From the NCBI GenBank assembly GCA_947165595.1, contig CAMVAV010000003.1:22679-86678 (forward strand): a stretch of DNA of 64,000 nucleotides. The letters are read 5' to 3'. The translations under genes were made by a program, and so were the position numbers. Positions 57,824 to 64,000 of the stretch are shown one piece after another. The notes beneath the pieces are model-generated. The model searched no databases. It had not been told where the DNA came from and saw only the letters and a program-made list of their open reading frames with translations. Each line of letters opens with the position of its first letter. Within the stretch, counting starts at the first letter, position 1. Source of the DNA: an uncultured Clostridia bacterium (GTDB taxonomy: Bacteria > Bacillota > Clostridia > Oscillospirales > Oscillospiraceae).

Positions 57824-58447
57824 TTACGTCAGCAGCCCCGTCAGGAGCGACCCGATCCCGCCGCCGGCGTTGTTGTTGGTATTGCCGCCGTTGGAAGCCT
57901 GATTCGCCGCGGCGCCGGCTCCCCCGCCGAGAAGCCCCATCAACAGGTTTGTCGTGGCGTTGCCGCCGCCCCCGAGCATCGCGCCCAGGATGCCCGCGAC
58001 GCCCGCGTTTCCGCCCGCCGCCTGCTGTTGCTGCTGCTGGGCGCCGACCTCCTTGCCCAGAAGGCTCATCAGCAGCGGCGCGGAGGCGGCGAGCACCTTT
58101 TTGACGTCCGCCTGCTTCACGCCGGTCTTCTTCGCGATCTGCGCGATCGTATTCTTGGCGTTCGCGCCGAGCAGATGGTTGACGATCTTCTCGCCGTCCT
58201 TCATATCCACGCCCGCCATAAACGCGCCGACGTCGTTGGTGTTGTCCGCGGCGTGCTGCGTCAGGGCGTTGGCAAAGCCGTTCGCCGTGGCGCTGTTGTT
58301 GGACTGGTTCAGCGCGCCGGAGAGCAGCAGCGGAAGCGCCGCGTCCAGGATGCCCCTCGTCTGCGTGTCGGTCACGCCCGCCGCCTTGCTGATGCCGTTC
58401 GTGCCCTCCATGGACAGCACGGGGCTGACCACCGATTCAATCGCCAT
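57824..58447 (-). CDS. DUF937 (YidB-like) domain protein
   Basis: The 207-residue protein starts MAIESVVSPVLSMEGTNGIS and has DUF937-type repeats (ALPLLLSGALNQSNNSATAN; LQQAADNT-like NALTQHAADN; IVNHLLGANAKNTIAQIAKK; APLLMSLLGKEVGAQQQQQQ), ending in a Gly/Asn-rich low-complexity tail (GGGGNATTNLLMGLLGGGAG). Its role is unknown. The ATG at 58447 follows AAGGGGGA; an open extension upstream has no ribosome binding site. No signal peptide is present. Confidence 0.82.
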   Translation of the reverse strand: MAIESVVSPVLSMEGTNGISKAAGVTDTQTRGILDAALPLLLSGALNQSNNSATANGFANALTQHAADNTNDVGAFMAGVDMKDGEKIVNHLLGANAKNTIAQIAKKTGVKQADVKKVLAASAPLLMSLLGKEVGAQQQQQQAAGGNAGVAGILGAMLGGGGNATTNLLMGLLGGGAGAAANQASNGGNTNNNAGGGIGSLLTGLLT

Positions 58448-58480
58448 AAGAAGTCCCCCTTTTCGCATTTTGTGATTCGC

Positions 58481-58510
58481 ATTATACCCCCCGCCGCCCC
58501 GTTTCGTCAA
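58481..58510 (-). promoter_or_regulatory. Promoter of the DUF937 gene
   Basis: TTGACG (58505-58510) and TATAAT (58481-58486) with an 18-base spacer on the leftward strand. Confidence 0.7.
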
Positions 58511-58549
58511 CCGTCCGGTGCAAAAAAGCCGCGGCGCGCTCCCGTCTTC

Positions 58550-58647
58550 TTGCAAAAAGGAAACGCCGTGGTATAATAGCCGCGAAGCGTCTGTTATAAT
58601 AATCAAGCTGCATATACCACAACGGCGCTGCGCGCCTGTGGTATAAT
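58550..58647 (+). promoter_or_regulatory. Duplicated TGGTATAATAG segments and hairpin upstream of the MATE gene
   Basis: TTGCAA (58550-58555) and TATAAT (58572-58577) with 16 bases form a promoter. The segment TGGTATAATAG occurs there and again at 58640-58650. The second copy is the right arm of a hairpin, ATACCACA (58614-58621) with TGTGGTAT (58637-58644), with inner GGCGC/GCGCC pairing. TTATAATAAT lies between. The arrangement may mean tandem promoters or a structured leader. Confidence 0.5.
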
Positions 58648-58679
58648 AGGGAAAAGAAAAGCAAAAAACGGGTGATGCT

Positions 58680-60062
58680 ATGGCGGAAGCCAATCCGGCG
58701 GAGGATCGCCGGGTCTTTCTGTTGAGCCGGGAACGCCCGGCGAAGGCGGTCGTCCGGCTGGGCGTGCCGCTGGTCGCCGGCATGTTCATCATGGTGCTCT
58801 ACAATCTGGTCGACACGTATTTCATCGGGCTGACGCGCGACGACTATCAGCTCGCGGCGGTCAACCTCGCCTATCCCGTGATGATGGTCTCCATCGCCGT
58901 TTCGAACATGATCGGCACGGGCGCGTCCTCGCTGATCGCGCGCAGCCTCGGCGCGGGAGACACGGAGAAGGCGGAGCACACGCTGACGGCGGGCTTCGTC
59001 CTGACCGCGCTCAACAGCCTGCTCGTCGCCGCCGCCGGGCTCGCGCTTCTGCCGCGGCTCGTGCGTCTGCTCGGCGCGCAGGAGAACACCTTCGGCTATA
59101 CGGCGCAGTACGTGCGCGTCATCCTGCTGGGAAGCCTGTTCACGATGGGGAACTACACGCTCGGGCAGCTGCTGCGGAGCGAGGGCTCGGTGCGTCATTC
59201 GGTGCTGGGCATGATCGTGGGGACGGCGGCGAACATCGTGCTCGATCCGGTGTTCATCTTCGCCCTCGGCATGGAGATCCGCGGCGCGGCGGTCGCCACG
59301 GTCCTCGGCAACGCGGCGGGCACGGCGGTCTCGCTCGCCTTCTACGCGCGGGGCAAGACGCTGCTGCGCCCGCGGCTGCGGCACCTGCGCCCGACGGCGG
59401 AAATCCTGCGCGAGATTTTCTGGGTCGGCGTCCCCGCCACGCTGGAGACGCTGCTGACCTCGGTCGCCTACGTCGTCAACAACAACCTCGCCGTCGCCTA
59501 CGGAGAGCTGACCGTCGCCGCGATGGGCGTCGCGCAGAAGCTCCTGTCCCTCGGCAGCTACATCTATCAGGGCTTCGCCGCCGGCACGCAGCCGCTGATG
59601 GGCTACAACTACGGCGCGAAGAACTACCGCCGGATGCTGGACGTGCTGCGCGCGGGCGTCGCGGTGGTGAGCGGCACGGAGCTTTGCGTCATGGCGGTGT
59701 ACGGCGTCTTTGCGCCGCGGCTCATCGGACTCTTCACGGACTCCGCCGCGGTGATCGCCGCCGGTGCGCGGGTACTGCGCACGCTGATGTGCATCCTGCC
59801 CTTCGTCGGCGCGATCTCCATGAGCCGCACGTCGTTTCAGGCGATGGGCAAGCCGCAGTACGCCTTCACGATCACGCTGGTGCGTCAGCTCGTGCTGTAC
59901 GTCCCGCTTCTTCTGCTGCTCAACCGCTTCTTCGGCTTCGGCGGCATGCTCTGGGCGCAGCCCGTGACGGAGGCGGTCATGATGGCGGCGTCGGTGACGC
60001 TGCTGTACCGCACGCTCCGCGCGGAGGAGCTGCGCCGCGCGGCCTCCGGCGGGTCCGGCTGA
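58680..60062 (+). CDS. MATE-family efflux transporter
   Basis: A second MATE protein (460 residues) with PLVAGMFIMVLYNLVDTYFI, NLAYPVMMVSIAVSNMIGTG, VAAMGVAQKLLSLGSYIYQG and NYGAKNYRRMLDVLRAG. It shares the fold with the transporter at 52194-53534 but is on the other strand and clearly diverged. The start is ATG 58680 with GGGTGATGCT-type weak RBS upstream. pepD begins 45 bases after its end, so both may be on one transcript. Substrate unknown. Confidence 0.92.
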   Translation: MAEANPAEDRRVFLLSRERPAKAVVRLGVPLVAGMFIMVLYNLVDTYFIGLTRDDYQLAAVNLAYPVMMVSIAVSNMIGTGASSLIARSLGAGDTEKAEHTLTAGFVLTALNSLLVAAAGLALLPRLVRLLGAQENTFGYTAQYVRVILLGSLFTMGNYTLGQLLRSEGSVRHSVLGMIVGTAANIVLDPVFIFALGMEIRGAAVATVLGNAAGTAVSLAFYARGKTLLRPRLRHLRPTAEILREIFWVGVPATLETLLTSVAYVVNNNLAVAYGELTVAAMGVAQKLLSLGSYIYQGFAAGTQPLMGYNYGAKNYRRMLDVLRAGVAVVSGTELCVMAVYGVFAPRLIGLFTDSAAVIAAGARVLRTLMCILPFVGAISMSRTSFQAMGKPQYAFTITLVRQLVLYVPLLLLLNRFFGFGGMLWAQPVTEAVMMAASVTLLYRTLRAEELRRAASGGSG

Positions 60063-60106
60063 AAACCGTCATACCTTGAAATTCATCATACAGGGAGGAA
60101 CTCATC

Positions 60107-61543
60107 ATGTCCGTTTTTGAAGGCTTGGAGCCCAAGCGCGTCTGGGCGTTTTTCGAGCAGCTCAGCGCCATCCCGCGCGGGAGCGGCAACACAAAGGCGG
60201 CCAGCGACTGGATCGCCGCCTTTGCGCGCGAGCGCGGGCTCTGGTATCATCAGGACGCGGCGAACAACGTCGTCGTGCGCAAGGCCGCCTCGCCGGGGAA
60301 GGAAGCCGCCGCGCCGGTCATCCTGCAGGGCCACATCGACATGGTCTGCGAGAAGACGGCGGACTGCGCGAAGGATATGACGCGCGAGGGGCTGGACCTC
60401 GCCGTGGAGGACGGCAAGGTGCGCGCCCTGGGCACGTCGCTCGGCGGCGACAACGGCATCGCGGTCGCCATGCTGCTTGCCGTGCTGGACGACGACGCGC
60501 TCGAGCACCCGCCCGTCGAGGCGGTGTTCACCGTGGACGAGGAGATCGGCCTGCTGGGCGCCGCCGCGCTGGACACGGGCCTGCTCGCGGGCAGGCGGCT
60601 GATCAACCTCGATTCCGAGGAGGAGGGCGTCTTCACCGTGAGCTGCGCGGGCGGCGTGCGCGCGAACTGCCGCATCCCCGTCACGCGCGAGCCGTTCGGC
60701 GCGCCGGTACTCCGGCTCACGGTCGACGGGCTCAGGGGCGGGCACTCCGGCGCGGAGATCGACAAGGGCCGCGCAAACGCGGACAAGCTGCTCGGCCGCG
60801 CGCTGTACGCGATCGGCAAAAGGGCGAACCTCCGCCTCTGCTCCGTCCGCGGCGGCGTGGCGGACAACGGCATCCCCGTCCGCGCGGAGGCGGTGCTCGC
60901 CGCCGACGAGGCGGCCGTGCGCGCCGGGGCGGAGGCGCTGCAAGGGCTCCTGCGCGAGGAATACCGCGTCACCGATCCGGGCGTCACGCTGGCCGTGGAG
61001 CCCTGCGCGGCGGAGCTTATACCCATGAGCGCGCAGAGCACCGCCGACGCGATCTGCTTCCTCCAGTGCGCGCCGAACGGCATTTACGCCATGAGCCCCG
61101 AGGTCGCCGGGCTGGTGCAGACCTCCCTCAACCTCGGCATTGTCAAAACGGAGGGGGACGTCGTGCTCGCCTCGTTCTCCGTGCGCAGCAGCGTCGACTC
61201 GCAGAAGCGGCTGCTGCTCGACCGGCTGCAATGCCTGACGGAGCGCCTCGGCGGAGGCGTGACGCTCTCGGGCGACTATCCCGGCTGGGCGTACCGCGCC
61301 GAGTCCCCGCTGCGCGAGCTGATGGTGAAGGTCTTCACCGAGCAGACCGGGCACGCGCCGCGCATCGAGGCGATCCACGCGGGGCTGGAGTGCGGGCTCT
61401 TCGCCGGCAGGCTCGAGGGGCTGGACTGCATCTCCCTCGGCCCCGACATGGAGGGCGTCCACACCCCCGGTGAAAGGCTCAGCATCGCCTCCGTGCAGCG
61501 GACGTGGGCGCTGCTCGCCGAGACCCTGCGCCGCCTGCCGTAA
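60107..61543 (+). CDS. pepD: Aminoacyl-histidine dipeptidase (PepD, M20 family)
   Basis: The 478-residue protein has the M20C features SAIPRGSGNTKAASDWIAAF, ILQGHIDMVCEKTAD (metal His/Asp), LGTSLGGDNGIAVAMLLAVL (bridging Asp), FTVDEEIGLLGAAALD (catalytic Glu pair), INLDSEEEGVFTVSCAGG and IEAIHAGLECGLFAGRL (final His/Glu). It splits Xaa-His and other dipeptides with zinc. ATG 60107 is preceded by GGGAGGA. It complements peptide uptake and the M3 peptidase elsewhere in the window. A terminator follows. Confidence 0.95.
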   Translation: MSVFEGLEPKRVWAFFEQLSAIPRGSGNTKAASDWIAAFARERGLWYHQDAANNVVVRKAASPGKEAAAPVILQGHIDMVCEKTADCAKDMTREGLDLAVEDGKVRALGTSLGGDNGIAVAMLLAVLDDDALEHPPVEAVFTVDEEIGLLGAAALDTGLLAGRRLINLDSEEEGVFTVSCAGGVRANCRIPVTREPFGAPVLRLTVDGLRGGHSGAEIDKGRANADKLLGRALYAIGKRANLRLCSVRGGVADNGIPVRAEAVLAADEAAVRAGAEALQGLLREEYRVTDPGVTLAVEPCAAELIPMSAQSTADAICFLQCAPNGIYAMSPEVAGLVQTSLNLGIVKTEGDVVLASFSVRSSVDSQKRLLLDRLQCLTERLGGGVTLSGDYPGWAYRAESPLRELMVKVFTEQTGHAPRIEAIHAGLECGLFAGRLEGLDCISLGPDMEGVHTPGERLSIASVQRTWALLAETLRRLP

Positions 61544-61554
61544 GAAAGCAAAAA

Positions 61555-61600
61555 ACATCTCCCTTCGGTCCTGTCTTGCCGGAGGGAGATGTCGTTTTTA
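61555..61600. terminator. Terminator after pepD (convergent)
   Basis: ACATCTCCCT pairs with AGGGAGATGT, with inner CGG/CCG pairing, followed by CGTTTTTA rightward and AAAAAA on the other side; it serves pepD and possibly the converging GGDEF gene. Confidence 0.85.
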
Positions 61601-61608
61601 TGCTTCGC

Positions 61609-62922
61609 TCAGGCTTCCACCGCAATGGATTCGTGCTCGTAGGCCGGCTCGATTCCGATGTTTCGCTCGCCCCAGCGGGCGAGGACGCGGCGGATGGCGA
61701 CCACGCCGTGGTCCGGGATCGGCTGGGGCAGCAGCACCATGTAGCGGCAGTCGCCGCTCTTGGTGAACACGTCGCTGCGGCGCAGCGTGTCGCGCAGCTG
61801 CATGCCGAAGGCCTCCACCACGTTCCCGTCGGTATCGGCGGGGAAGGTAAACACGACCAGCTCCGCGTCGTAGTGGTAGTTTTCCATCACACGGGTAAAG
61901 AAGCGGTAGAGCGTACGGAAGCTCTCCAGCCCCACCTCGTACGCGCCCTTCTGGCGGTTGCGCTCCTCGAGGATCTTGTGTGCGCTCTCCAGCACGGCGG
62001 AGCTTTCGCGCTGCGTCGTGTCCGCCGCGTGCGCCGCGCGCTCGTGGAAAAACTCGCAGCCGTGCTTGCCGTTCTCCTTGACGGAGTAGAGCGCCTTGTC
62101 CGCCTTGCGGTAAAGCTCGTCGAAGTCCGTGCCCTCGTCCGGGACGAAGACCGCGCCGACGGAGACGCCGATGGGGATGCTCATATCGTCGCCCATCAGC
62201 TCCTTGGCGGAGGCGAGCAGCGCCGCGTTGATCATCTCCGCCTTGCGCAGGATCAGCCGCTCGCTGCGGATGTCGCGGCAGAAAGCAATGAACTCGTCGC
62301 CGCCCATGCGCCCGACAAGGTCGCTGGAGCGGACGACGCTGCGCAGAATCTCGGCAAAGCGGATGAGCACGCGGTCGCCCATGTCGTGGCCGTAGATGTC
62401 GTTGACCAGCTTGAAGTTGTCAAGGTCGAGCATCATCATCACGCCGTTCGACCGGGTACACAGCTCCGTGAGCTCCTTTTGCGCGAACGCCTTGTTTAAA
62501 AGCCCCGTCATCGTGTCGGTCTGCACGACGACCTTCAGCCCCTGGATCTGGCGGAGGCTGTCGATCTGGCGCATGATGTTTTCCACGCGGCGGATCAGCA
62601 CCTCGGGCTTGCAGGGCTTGGCGATGTAGTCCATCGCGCCGGCCTCCAGGCCCAGGCTCTCGTTCGCCCGGTCCTGCTCGTCGGACATGAACATGAACGG
62701 CACGGACTGTCCGTGCAGCTCCGTCATGCGGCGCTGCAGCTCGGGGCCGTCCATGGCCTCCATGCTGATATCGCACAGGAGCATGTCCGGCCGCTCGCGC
62801 CGGCAAAGCTCCAGCGCCTCCTCGCCCGAAGAGGCGCAGACGACCGCGTATTTGTCTTTCAGGATCTCGCTGACCTCCCTCAGCACGGTGGGAGATTCGT
62901 CGACGACCAGAATCTTTTTCAT
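61609..62922 (-). CDS. Response regulator - GGDEF diguanylate cyclase with second, degenerate GGDEF-like domain
   Basis: The 437-residue protein has a receiver domain (residues 1-120; KKILVVDESPTVLREVSEIL, phosphoacceptor Asp53 in LLCDIS, FMSDEQDR, KPCKPEVLI), a GGDEF domain (about 145-300) with intact GGDEF and an RxxD inhibitory site five residues before it (RSSDLVGRMGGDEF), then a 130-residue C-terminal part in which LRRSDVFTKSGDCRYMVLLP looks like a decayed GGDEF half-site. It would make cyclic di-GMP when phosphorylated; no kinase gene is next to it. ATG 62922 follows GAGGT. Confidence 0.9.
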   Translation of the reverse strand: MKKILVVDESPTVLREVSEILKDKYAVVCASSGEEALELCRRERPDMLLCDISMEAMDGPELQRRMTELHGQSVPFMFMSDEQDRANESLGLEAGAMDYIAKPCKPEVLIRRVENIMRQIDSLRQIQGLKVVVQTDTMTGLLNKAFAQKELTELCTRSNGVMMMLDLDNFKLVNDIYGHDMGDRVLIRFAEILRSVVRSSDLVGRMGGDEFIAFCRDIRSERLILRKAEMINAALLASAKELMGDDMSIPIGVSVGAVFVPDEGTDFDELYRKADKALYSVKENGKHGCEFFHERAAHAADTTQRESSAVLESAHKILEERNRQKGAYEVGLESFRTLYRFFTRVMENYHYDAELVVFTFPADTDGNVVEAFGMQLRDTLRRSDVFTKSGDCRYMVLLPQPIPDHGVVAIRRVLARWGERNIGIEPAYEHESIAVEA

Positions 62923-62978
62923 TGGCGATACCTCAAGGCAAATCTGTTCCAAAGCGTCCCCGCTGCTTCTTCAAAAAA

Positions 62979-63007
62979 AGAATAACATTATTTTGCCCGC
63001 GGCGCAA
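62979..63007 (-). promoter_or_regulatory. Promoter of the response regulator-GGDEF gene
   Basis: TTGCGC (63002-63007) and TATTCT (62979-62984) with a 17-base spacer on the leftward strand. Confidence 0.55.
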
Positions 63008-63016
63008 GAGCGAGTT

Positions 63017-63580
63017 TCACGCCTTCGCCGTCAGCTTTCGCTCCGTGTCCTCCCGCACCGCGCGCCGCAGCGCCGTCAGATAGGGCGAAAAGGCGGCCTT
63101 GTCCTCGCCGTAGGTCAAATTGAGGCTGTATTCGTTCTCCGTCCACGTCGAAAGATCGGACTCGTTGTGCTGGATGACCGCCTCGAGACTGTCCAGCGCC
63201 TTGTATATCTTCGCCTCCGTCGTTTCGCGCGCCGCCATCTCCGCGTACAGCTCCCGCATCTCCGCGCGGTACGGCTCCGGCAAAGCTTCGACCCACTCGG
63301 AAAGCAGCTGTTCCTCGCGCGCCTCGTCCGCCGCCGTCTTGTCGAACGATGGGATATCCCCCGTGAAGCATTCGCCGAGGTCGTGGATCAGGCACATGCG
63401 GATCACCCTGTCCATGTCCGCCCCGGGGAATTCGTCGCGCATGAAAAACGCCATCAGCGTAATGCGCCAGCTGTGCTCGGCGACGCTCTCGCGCCTTCCG
63501 CCGGAGGTATAGCAGTGCCGCGTCGCGTCCTTGAGCCGTTCGGCGACGTGCAGCGCTTCCAGAAGCGCATGGACCTCCAT
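63017..63580 (-). CDS. HD-domain hydrolase (YfbR/HDDC2-like)
   Basis: The 187-residue protein has the HD metal motifs ESVAEHSWRITLMAFFMR (first His), VIRMCLIHDLGECFTGDIPS (HD) and a later KALDSLEAVIQHNE (Asp), matching the YfbR/HDDC2 5'-nucleotidase-like group, which cleave deoxynucleoside monophosphates in some bacteria. It starts one base after the FAD protein stop, so they are co-transcribed. The substrate here is not shown. Confidence 0.85.
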   Translation of the reverse strand: MEVHALLEALHVAERLKDATRHCYTSGGRRESVAEHSWRITLMAFFMRDEFPGADMDRVIRMCLIHDLGECFTGDIPSFDKTAADEAREEQLLSEWVEALPEPYRAEMRELYAEMAARETTEAKIYKALDSLEAVIQHNESDLSTWTENEYSLNLTYGEDKAAFSPYLTALRRAVREDTERKLTAKA

Positions 63581-63581
63581 A

Positions 63582-64000
63582 CTACCGTCCCTCCATTTCC
63601 TCCGCGATATAGCGCGCCGCGTAGACGCCGCTGGCGCTCGCGTGCGACAGGGAATGCGTCACGCCGCTGCCGTCGCCGATGACGAACAGTCCGGGGTGGC
63701 AGGTCTCCAGGTGGTTGTCGATGGCGACCTCCATGTTGTAGAACTTGACCTCCACGCCGTAGAGCAGCGTGTCGTCGTTGGCGGTGCCGGGGGCGATCTT
63801 GTCGAGCGCGTAGATCATCTCGATGATGCCGTCGAGGATGCGCTTGGGCATGACGAGGCTCAGATCGCCCGGCGTCGCCTTGAGCGTCGGCGTCACGAAG
63901 GACTTGCCGAGGCGCTTGGGCGTCGAGCGGTGGCCGCGGATCAGATCGCCGAACTGCTGCACGATGACGCCGCCGCCGAGCATGTTGGAAAGCCGCGCGA
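63582..64000 (-). CDS. Partial COG2509-type FAD-dependent dehydrogenase (C-terminal end)
   Basis: Only the last 139 or so residues lie in the window; the N-terminus is beyond base 64000. The visible part, MLGGGVIVQQFGDLIRGHRS, VMPKRILDGIIEMIYALDKI, VKFYNMEVAIDNHLETCHPG and LFVIGDGSGVTHSLSHASAS, matches the C-terminal FAD-binding segment (GDGSG) of the uncharacterised FAD-dependent dehydrogenases of COG2509. Function is unknown. It precedes the HD hydrolase by one base in an operon. Confidence 0.82.
   Translation of the reverse strand, partial: ARLSNMLGGGVIVQQFGDLIRGHRSTPKRLGKSFVTPTLKATPGDLSLVMPKRILDGIIEMIYALDKIAPGTANDDTLLYGVEVKFYNMEVAIDNHLETCHPGLFVIGDGSGVTHSLSHASASGVYAARYIAEEMEGR

Overview
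The window looks like a chromosomal segment of a GC-rich, anaerobic Gram-positive Clostridia bacterium, most like the Oscillospiraceae. Support comes from strong AGGAGG-type ribosome binding sites, consensus TTGACA/TATAAT promoters, a glmS ribozyme, a glycyl-radical hydroxyproline dehydratase, iron-sulfur L-serine dehydratase in two subunits, 'stalk'-domain secreted proteins and a large serine recombinase. No rRNA, tRNA or CRISPR array was seen. This assignment rests on gene content only.

Layout. 1-3.2 kb: a partial beta-helix surface protein diverges from a TetR regulator with a near-ideal operator, followed by a patch of broken genes (a kinase-like remnant, a truncated PdaB-like deacetylase, a truncated PTS EIIB). 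3.2-7.9 kb: a secreted thioredoxin-like protein, a serine recombinase with a tiny coupled ORF, and a PAS-GGDEF-EAL protein. 7.9-11 kb: a phosphatase-HD fusion, a domain-permuted XdhC and a nucleotidyltransferase fused to a ModE-type DNA-binding domain. 11.1-17.1 kb: hydroxyproline use (AGCS symporter, HypD, its activase, ProC). 17.1-28 kb: a Mop-type molybdenum aldehyde oxidoreductase with a tightly packed operon of partner genes (FAD/dicluster protein, redox protein, CoA ligase, radical SAM TrsS, methyltransferase, CobW GTPase, NifX-like protein) and a divergent C-GCAxxG-C-C protein. 28-40.7 kb: a UvrA-like ABC protein, LysR/pruA, a DUF4037-DUF4125 protein with a TPR partner, glmS with its ribozyme, a SulP transporter and a GH25 lysozyme. 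40.7-50.6 kb: an oligopeptide permease operon headed by an M3 oligopeptidase. 50.6-64 kb: sdaAB/sdaAA, two MATE exporters, an AmmeMemoRadiSam pair, DegV, a PHP phosphatase, DUF937, pepD, a response regulator-GGDEF protein, an HD hydrolase and part of a COG2509 FAD protein.

How it fits together. Much of the window serves amino-acid fermentation: peptide uptake (Opp) and cleavage (M3, PepD), serine deamination (Sda), hydroxyproline to pyrroline-5-carboxylate (HypD) and then to proline (ProC) or glutamate (PruA). The most intriguing part is the molybdenum hydroxylase system. It is split into two loci that flank the hydroxyproline genes, but similar DNA motifs (TTTTGAATAACG-type) lie in front of mop, xdhC and the ModE fusion gene, suggesting one regulon. 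Its genes resemble the conserved DVU_1551-1558 neighbourhood of Desulfovibrio, catalogued by locus tag but, as far as I know, without an established pathway.
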